From: Ornithinimicrobium ciconiae
GTDB lineage: Bacteria > Actinomycetota > Actinomycetes > Actinomycetales > Dermatophilaceae
NCBI RefSeq assembly: GCF_007197575.1
Contig: NZ_CP041616.1
Location: 3,100,001 to 3,164,000, forward strand
Reading direction: 5' to 3'
DNA: 64,000 nucleotides
Shown: in pieces, positions 46,827 through 56,018 of the stretch
Layout of the letters: every line of letters begins with the position of its first letter
Numbering within the stretch: position 1 is the stretch's first letter
The notes under the pieces: model-generated
What the model was told of the DNA's origin: nothing
The model's database searches: none
Seen by the model: the letters and a program-made list of their open reading frames with translations, nothing else
Position numbers and translations under genes: made by a program

Positions 46827-47641
46827 CCACGCAGACCCTGCCCGCCCGACCCGCGCCCAGCGCAACACGCCCGCCCAGCCCGGGCTCCGGCATACTCTCC
46901 GCCTCCGCCGTCTTCGTCGGACGCGCCACCCGGCACAGCCTGCGCGACGTGGAGGCGCTCCTGATGGCGGTCGTGCTTCCGGTGATGCTCATGCTGATGT
47001 TCACCTACGTCTTCGGCGGCGCGATCGCGACCGGCGGGGACTACCTGGACTACGTCGTGCCCGGCATCGTGCTGACCTGCGCCGGTTTCGGGGCCGCCTC
47101 GACCGCCGTCGGCGTCAGCCAGGACATGACGACCGGCACGATCAACCGCCTCCGCACCATGCCCGTGCCCAGCGCCACGGTGCTCGTCGGGCACGTGGCC
47201 GCGAGCCTGGCGCGCAACCTGTTCGCCACCGGGGTCGTGCTGCTCGTCGCGGTCCTGATCGGTTTCCGACCCGAGGCCGGGCCCCTGCACTGGGTCGGCG
47301 CCGTCGCCCTGCTCTCGCTGTACATCCTGACGATCACCGCGGTCTTCGCGATGCTCGGGCTGGTCGCCCACTCCCCCGAGGCGGCCAACGGCTACGGCTT
47401 CGTGCTGCTCTTCCTGCCCTACGTCTCCAGCGCGTTCGTACCCGTCGCGACGATGCCGGGCTGGCTGCAGGGATTCGCGGCGCACCAGCCAATCACCCCG
47501 GTCATCGAGGCGACGCGAGCGCTCTTCGCCGGAGCCTCCCCCGGCACGGACGCGCTGGTCGCCATCGCCTGGTGCGTCGGGATCATCGCGGTGTCCGCGG
47601 TGCTGACGGCCTACCTGTTCCCCCGGCGCGTCGCCCGCTAA
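46823..47641 (+). CDS. ABC-2 type exporter permease (DrrB-like)
   Basis: This 272-residue permease has six membrane helices (first near residue 47). Motifs such as MFTYVFGGAI, DYVVPGIVLTCAGFGAASTAVGVSQDMTTGTINRLRTMPV and SSAFVPVATMPGWLQGFAAHQPITPVIEATRALF match the daunorubicin-resistance permease family. It forms the efflux pair with the ATPase upstream (ATGA overlap). Confidence 0.9.
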   Translation: MTTQTLPARPAPSATRPPSPGSGILSASAVFVGRATRHSLRDVEALLMAVVLPVMLMLMFTYVFGGAIATGGDYLDYVVPGIVLTCAGFGAASTAVGVSQDMTTGTINRLRTMPVPSATVLVGHVAASLARNLFATGVVLLVAVLIGFRPEAGPLHWVGAVALLSLYILTITAVFAMLGLVAHSPEAANGYGFVLLFLPYVSSAFVPVATMPGWLQGFAAHQPITPVIEATRALFAGASPGTDALVAIAWCVGIIAVSAVLTAYLFPRRVAR

Positions 47642-47725
47642 GGTCGGCGCCGGCCACGGCAGTATGCCGGGGCACCCGGACGGCGGATTTCCCCGGTGGT
47701 CATGGGTCACCCACAATGGTGTCCC

Positions 47726-49474
47726 GTGACCTCCCCCGCACCGCACCCTTTGCACCCTGCCGAGTCCCACGACGCCCCCTGGTGGCGTCACGCCGTGATC
47801 TACCAGATCTACCCGCGCTCCTGGGCGGACGCCAACGGGGACGGCATCGGCGACCTGCCTGGCATCACCGCCCGGCTGCCCTACCTGGCAGACCTGGGCG
47901 TGGACGCCATCTGGCTGTCGCCGTTCTACGCCTCCCCGATGAATGACGCGGGCTACGACGTGTCCGACTACCGCGACATCGACCCAATGTTCGGCACCCT
48001 CGACGACGCCGACACCCTCATCGCCGCAGCCCACGACCTGGGCCTGCGGGTGATCGTGGACCTGGTGCCCAACCACACCTCCAGCGAGCACGAGTGGTTC
48101 CAGGCCGCGCTGGCCGCTGCGCCGGGCTCCCCCGAGCGGGCGCGCTACATGTTTGCCGAGGGCAAGGGCAGCGACGGCTCCGAGCCGCCCAACAACTGGC
48201 TGTCCGTCTTCGGCGGCCCCGCCTGGACCCGGGTCATCGAGGCCGACGGAACCCCGGGCCAGTGGTATCTCCACATCTTCGACACCTCCCAGCCGGACCT
48301 GAACTGGGAGAACCCCGAGGTCAGCGAGATGTTCCTGGACGTGCTGCGGTTCTGGCTGGACCGTGGTGTCGACGGCTTCCGCGTCGACGTCGCCCACGGG
48401 CTGATCAAGGCCGAGGGGCTGCCGGACTGGTTCGAGCGCACCGGCATGCTCGGCAGCCATGAGGAGTCGGCCGACAAAGAGTCAGCTAGCGACGGAGACG
48501 AGCAGTCTGCCCGCGCCCCGATGTGGGACCAGGACGGGGTCCACGACGTCTACCGCCAGTGGCGCGCCCTGCTGGACAGCTACAACCCCGAGGGCGACCC
48601 GGCCAGGGACCGCATCCTGTGTGCCGAGGCGTGGGTCGAGCCGGTCGAGCGCGCCGCCGCCTACGTGCGCCCCGACGAGATGCACCAGGCCTTCAACTTC
48701 GCCTTCCTGGAGGCGCCCTGGCGCGCCGCCGACCTGCGCGAGATCATCACCAGCTCCATCGACGCCGCCGACCTCGTGGGGGCCCCGAGCACCTGGGTGC
48801 TCTCCAACCACGACGTGGTGCGGCACGCCAGCCGGCTGGGCCTGCCGGTCGGTGCGCCCCGCCCCAACGGCATCGGCACCGGTGACGCCCAGCCCAATGC
48901 CGTCCTCGGCTCGCGGCGTGCCCGTGCCGCCACGGCCCTGATGCTGGCCCTGCCCGGCTCGGCCTACGTCTACCAGGGCGAGGAGCTCGGTCTGCCCGAC
49001 CACACCGCTCTGCCGGATCACCTGCGCCAGGACCCGACCTGGGAGCACACCGAGCACCGCGAGCGCGGCCGGGACGGGTGCCGGGTGCCGATGCCCTGGG
49101 AGGCCGGCGCCAGCACCTACGGCTTCGGCCCGGGCGAGCAGACGTGGCTGCCGCAACCGGAGATCTACGGGGCTCTCGCGGTCGACCGGCAGGTCGGCGT
49201 GGACGGGTCCTCCCTCGAGCTCTACCGGACCCTGCTGACCATCCGCCGCGACCTCGACCTGGGTGTCGGCGAGCTGGACTGGGACGAGAGCCTGGGCGCA
49301 GACGTCGTGGCCTTCCGGATCACCGACCAGGACGGTGCCGGGGTGCACGTGATCACCAACCTCGGCGCCGAGCCGGTGACCCTCCCCGAGGGCGCAGAGG
49401 TCCTGGTGGCCAGCTCGCGCCTGGCCGACCCGACGGTCCCCACCGACACCACGGTCTGGCTGCGCATCAGCTGA
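47726..49474 (+). CDS. GH13 family alpha-glucosidase
   Basis: The GTG at 47726 gives 582 residues. The (beta/alpha)8 amylase fold is clear: WWRHAVIYQIYPRSWADANGDGIGDLPGI, LGLRVIVDLVPNHTS, nucleophile Asp221 in GVDGFRVDVAHG, acid/base Glu301 in LCAEAWVEP, and Asp363 in LSNHDVVRH. The QYPRSF-like domain arrangement resembles oligo-alpha-1,6- or 1,4-glucosidases and no signal peptide is present, so it is cytoplasmic. With malQ it fits glycogen or maltodextrin breakdown. The short insert EESADKESASDGDEQSA is unusual. Confidence 0.9.
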   Translation: MTSPAPHPLHPAESHDAPWWRHAVIYQIYPRSWADANGDGIGDLPGITARLPYLADLGVDAIWLSPFYASPMNDAGYDVSDYRDIDPMFGTLDDADTLIAAAHDLGLRVIVDLVPNHTSSEHEWFQAALAAAPGSPERARYMFAEGKGSDGSEPPNNWLSVFGGPAWTRVIEADGTPGQWYLHIFDTSQPDLNWENPEVSEMFLDVLRFWLDRGVDGFRVDVAHGLIKAEGLPDWFERTGMLGSHEESADKESASDGDEQSARAPMWDQDGVHDVYRQWRALLDSYNPEGDPARDRILCAEAWVEPVERAAAYVRPDEMHQAFNFAFLEAPWRAADLREIITSSIDAADLVGAPSTWVLSNHDVVRHASRLGLPVGAPRPNGIGTGDAQPNAVLGSRRARAATALMLALPGSAYVYQGEELGLPDHTALPDHLRQDPTWEHTEHRERGRDGCRVPMPWEAGASTYGFGPGEQTWLPQPEIYGALAVDRQVGVDGSSLELYRTLLTIRRDLDLGVGELDWDESLGADVVAFRITDQDGAGVHVITNLGAEPVTLPEGAEVLVASSRLADPTVPTDTTVWLRIS

Positions 49475-49486
49475 CCCGACCCGGTC

Positions 49487-50791
49487 TCACTCGGCCGGCT
49501 TGCCCGGTCCGATCGAGGTGACCCGCACCCGCTCGATGCGCATGCCGTCGAGGGCGAGCACCTCGATACGCAGGCCCTCGTGCTCGACGGTGTCGCCGGT
49601 CTCGGCGAGCCGCCCGAGGCGCTCCAGGACGAGCCCGCCGACGGTGTCATAGTTCTCGCTGCTGGACTCGACGCCGGTGAGGTCCTCGAACTCCTCGATA
49701 TTGAGGGAGCCGTCGACATCGAGGGACTCCCCGCGTCGCAGGGTGGCGTCCTCGGGGTCGGTCCCGGCGTCATACTCGTCGTAGATCTCCCCGACCACCT
49801 CCTCGATGAGGTCCTCCATGGTGACGATCCCGTCGGTGCCGCCGTACTCGTCGACCACCAGCGCGATCTGCTGCTTCTCGTCCCGCAGCCGACTCATCGC
49901 GGGCAGCACGTGGATGCTGCCCGGCAGCGGCACGATCGGGCGGGTCAGATCGGCGATCCGGGTGGACCACTCCTCCATCGGGATGCCCAGGATGTCGCGG
50001 ATGTGCACGAAGCCCAGGATGTCGTCGACCGAGCGGCCGGTGACCGGGAAGCGGGAGTGGGCGGAGTCGACCACCGCCGAGCGCACCTCGGCGACCGTGG
50101 CGTCCCCCTCGAGGAACTGCACGTCAGGGCGCGGGCGCATCACCCGGTCCAGGTTGCGCTCGTGGGCCCGGAAGACATCCGTGAGGATCGCCCGACTGTA
50201 GGGCCGCAGCCCCTGGTGGCCCTCGATAATCTCGCGGACCTCCTCGGTGCTCATCTCCTCGCTCTTGGCGTGCGGGTCGCCACCGAGGAGCCGGACCACG
50301 AAGTTGGTGGACACCGACAGCAGCCAGATCACCGGGCGCACGATCTTGGCGAACACCCCCAGCGGCGGAGCCAGGAGCCTGGTGAAGGTGGCAGAGCGCT
50401 GCATCGCGAGCCGCTTGGGCACCAGTTCGCCGAAGACCAGGCTCAGATAGGCGATGAGCAGAGTCATCACGATCAGCGCCACGGTGTCGGCGATGCCGTC
50501 GGGCACTCCCCACCCGAGCAGGATCGGCACCAGGTCGGGGGCGATCGTCGAGCCGCCGTATGCCGAGGAGAAGAAGCCCGCGACCGTCACCCCGATCTGC
50601 ACGGCAGAAAGGAACTGGTTGGGGTTGCGCACCAGCTCCCCGATACGCTCACCCCGCGCGCCGCTCGCCTCAATCTTGCGCACCTGGCTGTCCCGCAGGG
50701 TGACGATCGCCATCTCCGTGCCGGCGAAGACCCCACCGATCAGGACGAAGACCAGGACGAGCCCGAGGTTGACCAAAGTTTGCGAGTCCAC
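49487..50791 (-). CDS. CNNM/CorC family membrane protein (DUF21-CBS)
   Basis: This 434-residue protein has an N-terminal DUF21 membrane domain with four helices (LVLVFVLIGGVFAGTEMAIVTLRDSQV; then IADTVALIVMTLLIAYLSLVFGELVPKRLAM). A CBS pair follows (VMRPRPDVQFLEGDATVAEVRSAVVDSAHSRFPVTG and MSRLRDEKQQIALVVDEYGGTDGIVTMEDLIEEVVGEI), then a CorC_HlyC domain. These proteins are linked to Mg2+ or Co2+ transport. The gene converges with the GH13 gene. Confidence 0.9.
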   Translation of the reverse strand: MDSQTLVNLGLVLVFVLIGGVFAGTEMAIVTLRDSQVRKIEASGARGERIGELVRNPNQFLSAVQIGVTVAGFFSSAYGGSTIAPDLVPILLGWGVPDGIADTVALIVMTLLIAYLSLVFGELVPKRLAMQRSATFTRLLAPPLGVFAKIVRPVIWLLSVSTNFVVRLLGGDPHAKSEEMSTEEVREIIEGHQGLRPYSRAILTDVFRAHERNLDRVMRPRPDVQFLEGDATVAEVRSAVVDSAHSRFPVTGRSVDDILGFVHIRDILGIPMEEWSTRIADLTRPIVPLPGSIHVLPAMSRLRDEKQQIALVVDEYGGTDGIVTMEDLIEEVVGEIYDEYDAGTDPEDATLRRGESLDVDGSLNIEEFEDLTGVESSSENYDTVGGLVLERLGRLAETGDTVEHEGLRIEVLALDGMRIERVRVTSIGPGKPAE

Positions 50792-50826
50792 GGGACGACG
50801 CTACCTGCCACACGCTGCCCCTCACA

Positions 50827-50891
50827 GCACCTCGGACGATCCACCAAGCACCTCGCCCGATCCCACACCGCGCCTCGCCCGATCCCACAGC
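50827..50891. repeat. 22-bp tandem repeat upstream of the CNNM gene
   Basis: Three units start at 50827, 50848 and 50870 with GCACCTCGGACGATCC, GCACCTCGCCCGATCC and GCGCCTCGCCCGATCC. The array lies 35 bp upstream of the CNNM-protein start, in the divergent gap before the ArsR-type gene. Unlike the other tandem arrays it is at 5' ends. Confidence 0.75.
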
Positions 50892-50945
50892 CCGTGAGCG
50901 CAGACGGAAGCGTCAATCGCATGGGGTGATCAGTAGACTCGGCCC

Positions 50946-51545
50946 ATGATGGGCGAGAACGCACCGGAGGCTCACGACGGTGACCGCGACCCCGGTCCTG
51001 TCGCGGCCGGGGCTGGTGCTGACCTGCCCGCCACGGCATCACGCTACGAGGGGCGCGTCGCCACCGACGCCGAGGCCAAGGCCCTGGCCTCCAGCCTGCG
51101 CCTGCGCATCCTGCGGCTGACACTCGACGAGGCGCTGACCAACAAGGAGATCGCGGAGGCACTGGAGCGTAACCCCGCCTCAGTCCTCCATCACGTGCGC
51201 ACCCTCCTTGAGGTCGGATTCCTGCGCGCCGAACCGGTGCGCCGCGGCCCGCGTGGAGCACGTGAGATCCCCTATCGCGCCACCGGCAAGGCCTGGCATC
51301 TCGAGGCCCCCCAGGCATTGGCCGGCTCCACGATCGAGGCCTTTCTCTCCGAGATTGCCAGCGTGCCCCCGGAGCAGCGCGACCTCGCCAGGCTGCGCAT
51401 CAACGGCTCGGACCTCACGGAGTTCAAGGAGCGCCTGTGGGCCCTGGTCAACGAGTTCCACGAGCGGCCACGCAACCCGGAGGCACCGCACTCGATCTTC
51501 ATCGCGATGCACCCGGACACGTCGACCCCGCGTCGGAATCCCTAG
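50946..51545 (+). CDS. ArsR-like winged-helix regulator
   Basis: This 199-residue protein has an unstructured acidic N-terminus, then the DNA-binding domain AKALASSLRLRILRLTLDEALTNKEIAEALERNPASVLHHVRTLLEVGFLRAEPVRRGPRGAREIPYRATGKAW, and a helical C-terminal part with AFLSEIASVPPEQRDLARLRING. It resembles the HTH_20 type. ATG 50946 is followed directly by a second ATG. Effector unknown. Confidence 0.82.
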   Translation: MMGENAPEAHDGDRDPGPVAAGAGADLPATASRYEGRVATDAEAKALASSLRLRILRLTLDEALTNKEIAEALERNPASVLHHVRTLLEVGFLRAEPVRRGPRGAREIPYRATGKAWHLEAPQALAGSTIEAFLSEIASVPPEQRDLARLRINGSDLTEFKERLWALVNEFHERPRNPEAPHSIFIAMHPDTSTPRRNP

Positions 51546-51591
51546 GATCGAACCGCCTCAGCGCGTTCCACACCTCCCCGTACGAGGTTCG

Positions 51592-51651
51592 GCACCTACC
51601 AAACCCCTCTCAAAATGGGTTTTCCGCCTACCAAACCTCTCTCAAAATGGG
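51592..51651 (-). repeat. Array 3 of the 32-bp post-stop element (two units)
   Basis: AAACC cores at 51601 and 51633 are 32 bp apart. Each unit has CCTACCAAACC, CTCTCAAAATGGG. Read on the minus strand from the stop codon of the 51652 gene: TAA, 14 nt (CCCATTTTGAGAGA), then GGTTTGGTAGG. A degenerate further copy may lie near 51570. The sequence differs from arrays 1 and 2 at many positions but keeps spacing, core and orientation. Confidence 0.8.
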
Positions 51652-52347
51652 TTAGCGGGTGAGGATGTGACCGACCGGTGTGGTGGCCCGGGTCCAGGGG
51701 CCGGCCCGGAAGATGTCGACAGTGCTGCCGGGGCGGGCAAAGCCCAGCCCGTAGGCCGCCAGGCCGACTCCCGCGCGCAGCCCACCGTCGGTGATGCTGC
51801 GCCCCCAGACCCGCTCGCGCAGGGCAGTCACGGCCAGGGCGCCGGACCCGGTGGGTGCGCCCTCACTGATCTCGGCGATCCCGTCGCGCGCCACCTCCAG
51901 CAGCTCATCGGCCGGGACAGCGCCGACCTGCTCCCACCCCGACCGGGCGGGGGTCAGTGCCGTCCACGGCTCGCTGACCTGCATCGGCGGCACCGGCAGC
52001 AGGGTCCCGATGTCGCCGGTGCTGGTACGGCGGGCCATCCGGTCACCGATGGCCGACAGCGGAACGGTCACGTCCAGACCCGGGGCGCCGTGGACCGAGG
52101 CGAGCGGCATGGTGCGCAGGCCCAGCACCACCCCCTGCCCGACCAGGCCGCGCCCGGGGAGGACACAGACCCAGGCGGCCAGGACCGAGCCGTGGGCCTG
52201 CAAGCGCATCGAGCCCTGCTCCATCAGCGTGCGCGCCCGACCGGCGAAGGTGCCCAGGTCCTGCAGGCTCTCGACGTCGGGAAATTCCAGGGTGAGACGG
52301 TCGCTGCCGCCGGTGCCCCCACCGAGGGCGTCAGTCTCAGCGGCCAC
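51652..52347 (-). CDS. Conserved hypothetical protein
   Basis: The GTG at 52347 (AAGGAG upstream) gives 231 residues and overlaps the thioesterase end by 11 bp. The protein reads LTLEFPDVESLQDLGTFAGRARTLMEQGSMRLQAHGSVLAAWVCVL, then GLGAGV-like turns and ends GPWTRATTPVGHILTR. No catalytic motif is evident. Coupling with the thioesterase suggests a related metabolic role. Family not recognised. Confidence 0.75.
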   Translation of the reverse strand: MAAETDALGGGTGGSDRLTLEFPDVESLQDLGTFAGRARTLMEQGSMRLQAHGSVLAAWVCVLPGRGLVGQGVVLGLRTMPLASVHGAPGLDVTVPLSAIGDRMARRTSTGDIGTLLPVPPMQVSEPWTALTPARSGWEQVGAVPADELLEVARDGIAEISEGAPTGSGALAVTALRERVWGRSITDGGLRAGVGLAAYGLGFARPGSTVDIFRAGPWTRATTPVGHILTR

Positions 52348-52816
52348 GACGACGCTCCTTGTGGCTGCGCAGCGCCAGGGGCTCGCCCATGACCGACTCC
52401 ATCGCCGCCTTCTCGTGCGGGGCCATGCGTCGAGGTCGGCCCGCCGTGAGGTCATAGGTGACCAAGGTTGTCTCGGCCAGCGCGAAGGTGACGTCCGTGC
52501 CGCGCTGCCCCACGACATACGCGATGTCAAAACTGGCGCCGCTGACCCGCGAGCACCAGGTGCTGACCAGCGCGGGCTGATAGTTAAAGGTCATCGGTGC
52601 CAGATAGTCGATCTCGTGCCGGACGACGAGCACGCCGTCCTCCAGCATCGAGCGCTCCTGCCCGAACCAGGCGTTGAAGGCGTGGACTCGGGCTTCCTCC
52701 AGATAGCGCAGATACTGCACGTTGTTCACATGACCATAGGCATCCATGTCGGACCATCGGCTGGTCACCTCGACGGTGGCGGCAGAGGGCGGGATGGAGA
52801 TCGCGGGTTGAGCCAT
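52337..52816 (-). CDS. Acyl-CoA thioesterase, 4HBT hotdog family
   Basis: This 159-residue hotdog-fold protein has the 4HBT signature SDMDAYGHVNNVQYLRYLEEARV with the catalytic Asp in its first part, followed by VRHEIDYLAPMTFNYQPALVSTWC and GRPRRMAPHEKAAME. It hydrolyses acyl-CoA thioesters in the cytoplasm. It is divergent from a second, TesB-type thioesterase gene 48 bp away. Confidence 0.9.
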   Translation of the reverse strand: MAQPAISIPPSAATVEVTSRWSDMDAYGHVNNVQYLRYLEEARVHAFNAWFGQERSMLEDGVLVVRHEIDYLAPMTFNYQPALVSTWCSRVSGASFDIAYVVGQRGTDVTFALAETTLVTYDLTAGRPRRMAPHEKAAMESVMGEPLALRSHKERRRGR

Positions 52817-52864
52817 GGGGCCATCCTCGCAGGGCGGGTGCGCGGCGTGGACTACAGTGCCCGC

Positions 52865-53803
52865 GTGAGCCCGACGCCGGAAGACCAGCTAGCCAATCTC
52901 CTCGATGTCCTCGACCTGAGCTTCGAGGGCAGGACCACGGTGCGCGTCGCCTCGACCGAGGGCGTCGTGGAGGACCTGCGCGACAGCGAGGGTGAGGTGT
53001 ATGTCGGGCGCAGCCAGGTGATGCCGCACGGACGTGTTTTTGGCGGTCAGGTGCTGGCCCAGTGCGTCGTCGCGGCCGGCCGCACCGTCGACCTGGACGA
53101 CGGGGACGGTCCGCGCCACATCCACTCGCTGCACGGCTACTTCCTGCGCCCCGGCGACGACAAGGAGCCGATCCGCTTCCTGGTGGACCGGATGCGCGAC
53201 GGCGGGTCGTTCTCGGCGCGGCGGGTCCATGCCGTGCAGGACGGACGGATCCTGATGTCGATGATCACCTCCTTCCAGGAGCTCGCGCCCGGACTGGACC
53301 ACCAGATCCCCATGCCGCAGGTGCCCGCCCCGGACGAGCTGCCACCGGACGCGGAGATCCTGCGCCAGATCGACCACCCGCTGGCTCAGCACGCCGCGGC
53401 CCGGGCGGTGGAGCTGCGCCACGTCGACCCGCAGCTCCTGCCCGGCAGCGCGATCGACCCCGTGGAGCGCCAGTCGGTGTGGATGCGGCTGCCCGGCGAG
53501 GTGCCGGACAACCCGCACGTGCACGCCGCGGTGCTGGCCTACGCCTCTGACTACAGCCTGCTCGAGCCGGTGCTGCGACGCCACGGGCTCGCCTGGGGCG
53601 ACCCTCGCCTGCGCGTGGCGAGCCTGGACCACGGCATGTGGTTCCACCGCCCGGCGCGGGTCGATGAGTGGGTGCTCTACACCCAGGAGGCTCCCTCCGC
53701 GCAGGGCGGTCGCGGCCTCGGCATAGGGCACATGTTCGCCGAGGACGGCACGCTGCTCGCCACGGTCGGCCAGGAGGGCATGGTCCGGGTCAAGGAGTCC
53801 TGA
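52865..53803 (+). CDS. tesB: Acyl-CoA thioesterase II
   Basis: This 312-residue double-hotdog enzyme starts with GTG at 52865. Motifs are GRVFGGQVLAQCVVAAGRTV, HSLHGYFLRPGDDKEPIRFLVDRMRDGGSFSARRVHAVQDGRILMSMITSFQ, and in the second half LASLDHGMWFHRP-like text (here RVASLDHGMWFHRPARVDEWVLY). It cleaves medium- and long-chain acyl-CoA. Neighbouring a 4HBT gene makes this a small thioesterase locus. Confidence 0.93.
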   Translation: MSPTPEDQLANLLDVLDLSFEGRTTVRVASTEGVVEDLRDSEGEVYVGRSQVMPHGRVFGGQVLAQCVVAAGRTVDLDDGDGPRHIHSLHGYFLRPGDDKEPIRFLVDRMRDGGSFSARRVHAVQDGRILMSMITSFQELAPGLDHQIPMPQVPAPDELPPDAEILRQIDHPLAQHAAARAVELRHVDPQLLPGSAIDPVERQSVWMRLPGEVPDNPHVHAAVLAYASDYSLLEPVLRRHGLAWGDPRLRVASLDHGMWFHRPARVDEWVLYTQEAPSAQGGRGLGIGHMFAEDGTLLATVGQEGMVRVKES

Positions 53804-53849
53804 CCGCTGGCGCTGTCCGCACAGCGACGATCACGACTCTCCGGCTGCC

Positions 53850-54752
53850 CTACAACGAGGCAGCCTGCTCCACCAGCTCGGCCACCAGGTCAAAGACCCC
53901 CGGCTCCGCGTCGTTGGCCATGCCCAGCAGCACGGTGTCCGTGCCGATCTCGGCGAGCGCGCCAAGCTTGTCGACGGCCTGGGTGACGCTGAGGGAGGTC
54001 TCACCGGAGCCCATCGTCTCGCCCCCGTTCCGGGTGAGCGCGATCCGGGTCAGGACGGTGTGCTCTATGTCGCGCGGGTCGCGGCCGATGTCCGCGCAGT
54101 GCCGCGCGAGCACGTCGAACTTGCCCTCCAGCACCCCCGGACCGGAGTAGTCGAACAGGTTGCAGGCGTCGGCATACTGCGCGACCAGCCGCAACGTCTT
54201 GCGCTCCCCACCGCCACCGATCAGCACCGGCGGTCGTCGCACGGGCTGCGGCGAGTTCAGCGGCCGCTCCAGGTGGTGGTGCGTGCCGGCATACGGCGTC
54301 TCGTCGCCGTCCCACATCTGCCGCACGATCTGCAGCGTCTCCTCGAGCCGCTCGAAGCGCTCCGCCACCGGCGGGAAGGGGACGCCGAGACCGCGGTGCT
54401 CCTCCTCAAACCAGCCCGCGCCGATCCCCAGCCACGCCCGTCCCCCGGAGAGCACGTCCAGGGTGGAGACGGTCTTGGCGAGTATGCCGGGGTGCCGGTA
54501 GGTCACTCCCGTCACCATCGCGCCGAGCTCGATCGAGGAGGTGACCCCGGCCGCGAATCCCAGGGTCGTGTAGGCCTCGAGCATCTCGCTCTCCGGCGGA
54601 CCGATGGCGGGGATCTGGAAGAAGTGGTCCATCACCCACAGGCTGGCCAGCCCCGCCTGCTCGGCCTCCTGCGCCATGCGCGTGAAGGTCGGGCCGATCG
54701 TGGCCGGCGCCCCGGGCCAGGACCAGTAGGACACCTGCAGACCGAGTCTCAT
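53850..54752 (-). CDS. LLM-class F420-dependent oxidoreductase
   Basis: This 300-residue TIM-barrel protein starts MRLGLQVSYWSWPGAP and has MAQEAEQAGLASLWVMDHFFQIP, LGAMVTGVTYRHPGILAKTVSTLDVLSGGRAWLGIGAGWFEEEHRGLGV and RRPPVLIGGGGERKTLRLVAQYADACNLF. This is the F420-type luciferase-like subfamily. It needs coenzyme F420; substrate unknown. It lies downstream of the redox operon on the same strand but with a 64-bp gap. Confidence 0.9.
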   Translation of the reverse strand: MRLGLQVSYWSWPGAPATIGPTFTRMAQEAEQAGLASLWVMDHFFQIPAIGPPESEMLEAYTTLGFAAGVTSSIELGAMVTGVTYRHPGILAKTVSTLDVLSGGRAWLGIGAGWFEEEHRGLGVPFPPVAERFERLEETLQIVRQMWDGDETPYAGTHHHLERPLNSPQPVRRPPVLIGGGGERKTLRLVAQYADACNLFDYSGPGVLEGKFDVLARHCADIGRDPRDIEHTVLTRIALTRNGGETMGSGETSLSVTQAVDKLGALAEIGTDTVLLGMANDAEPGVFDLVAELVEQAASL

Positions 54753-54816
54753 GTCCCTAGTCTGCTGGATCGGGCCCCGGGGCCGCCGCCCACCCGGACG
54801 GCGGCGCAGCGGTGGG

Positions 54817-55347
54817 TCAGGGCAGTTCCACCACGGTCGGGCCGGCGTCCTCGCCCTCGCGCCCGGTCATGGCCTTGAGGGTGCTGACCGCAGTCCCAAG
54901 GAGCGAGTCGCCGCCCCAGAACTCCGCCGTGTCCCCGGTGACGCGCAGCACCACGTTGTCCGGGTTTTCCGGTCCACCCTCCATGAACGCGCTCGCCCCC
55001 TTGCTCCACAACTGCTCCACCAGCGCCCGGTCCCGCACCACCGTCGCTGTCCCCGCCAGGGACACCCAGGCCTTCGCCGAGGCATAGGCCACGTTGACCT
55101 GGGGGTGGGCCTCGATGTCCCGCACCACCGGGCTGCGGCCCCGGACGAGGAAGAGCACGTCACCGTCCTCCTCCGCCCGCTGCGTTGACAACGGCCGGCT
55201 GGTGAGCCGCCCTGGGGAGGTCGCGTCGAGGGTCGTCAGCATGGCCACGTCCATGCCATCGATGAGGTCGTGGACCGTGGCGACGTCCTCGGGGGCGTCA
55301 CTGATCGTCACCGGGTCGTCGGGGTGGGTGTCATGGTGCTCGGTCAT
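54817..55347 (-). CDS. Pyridoxamine 5'-phosphate oxidase family (general stress) protein
   Basis: This 176-residue split-barrel flavin-binding protein contains DLIDGMDVAMLTTLDATSPGRLTSRPLSTQ, VLFLVRGRSPVVRDIEAHPQVNVAYASAKAWVSLAGTATVVRD, and LWSKGASAFMEGGPENPDNVVLRVTGDTAEFW. It matches the general stress protein 26-like subgroup, which binds FMN or F420. Its ATG overlaps the upstream gene by 4 bp, so it is the third gene of the adh operon. Confidence 0.88.
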   Translation of the reverse strand: MTEHHDTHPDDPVTISDAPEDVATVHDLIDGMDVAMLTTLDATSPGRLTSRPLSTQRAEEDGDVLFLVRGRSPVVRDIEAHPQVNVAYASAKAWVSLAGTATVVRDRALVEQLWSKGASAFMEGGPENPDNVVLRVTGDTAEFWGGDSLLGTAVSTLKAMTGREGEDAGPTVVELP

Positions 55348-56018
55348 GGGATCTCCTCCGTTGTGATGGGATCTGCCGCGACCTGTTGGGACGCGGCATA
55401 GGACGGTCCGCGCAGGCGCGCCCACAAGGGGTGCGTCCACGCGCCGGCAGGCGGGTGCCCGACGGGGTTGTGTCGCCGGGTGCAGTCCCCGTCGGTCCAG
55501 GTGACCGTGAGTCGCCCTCGCTCGTGCCAGGGCCGCCCGGGAGCCGAGACCAACAGCCGGTATGCCGTGGGCGGGCCGCCCGCGCCCGGCGCCTCGACCG
55601 GGTCGAGGCGCAGCAGGAGTGGTCCGCTCCGGGTGCTGAGCGGCAGGAGCGTCGTGACCGGGCCGTGGTCGCGCAGGCGTCGCAGGGTCAGGACGTGCCG
55701 ACCGACCACGCCAGTGCCGGTGGAGGCGAACAGCAGGTCACCCGCGGCGGCGCCCCACACCCGCAATGCCAGCCCTTCGATGTCGTAGCCCTCGCCACGG
55801 CGGCCGGTCGCGCGCGACCAGCGGACCAGGCACGGGTGCGGACCCGGATCGTCGAGGAGCCGCACCCCGCTCTCCCCGTCCGGCGACGTCCGGAGGTCGG
55901 CCGTGCCACACACCCCAACGGGGTGCAGTGCGCGGGATCCTCGCAGCCGGGCCAGGACCCCAAAGAGTCCGGCGAGCGTCATCCCTCCGGCCCGACCGAC
56001 CGCCTCTGCGACGGTCAC
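55344..56018 (-). CDS. Catalase-superfamily-like hypothetical protein
   Basis: This 224-residue protein reads [60 protein letters not shown], a pattern close to the N-terminal strand region of catalase-related proteins often labelled phosphodiesterase in actinobacteria. Haem ligands of true catalases cannot be identified, and the length is less than half of catalase. It overlaps the alcohol dehydrogenase gene and the flavin-binding gene by 4 bp each, so it belongs to one operon. Function uncertain. Confidence 0.6.
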   Translation of the reverse strand: MTVAEAVGRAGGMTLAGLFGVLARLRGSRALHPVGVCGTADLRTSPDGESGVRLLDDPGPHPCLVRWSRATGRRGEGYDIEGLALRVWGAAAGDLLFASTGTGVVGRHVLTLRRLRDHGPVTTLLPLSTRSGPLLLRLDPVEAPGAGGPPTAYRLLVSAPGRPWHERGRLTVTWTDGDCTRRHNPVGHPPAGAWTHPLWARLRGPSYAASQQVAADPITTEEIP

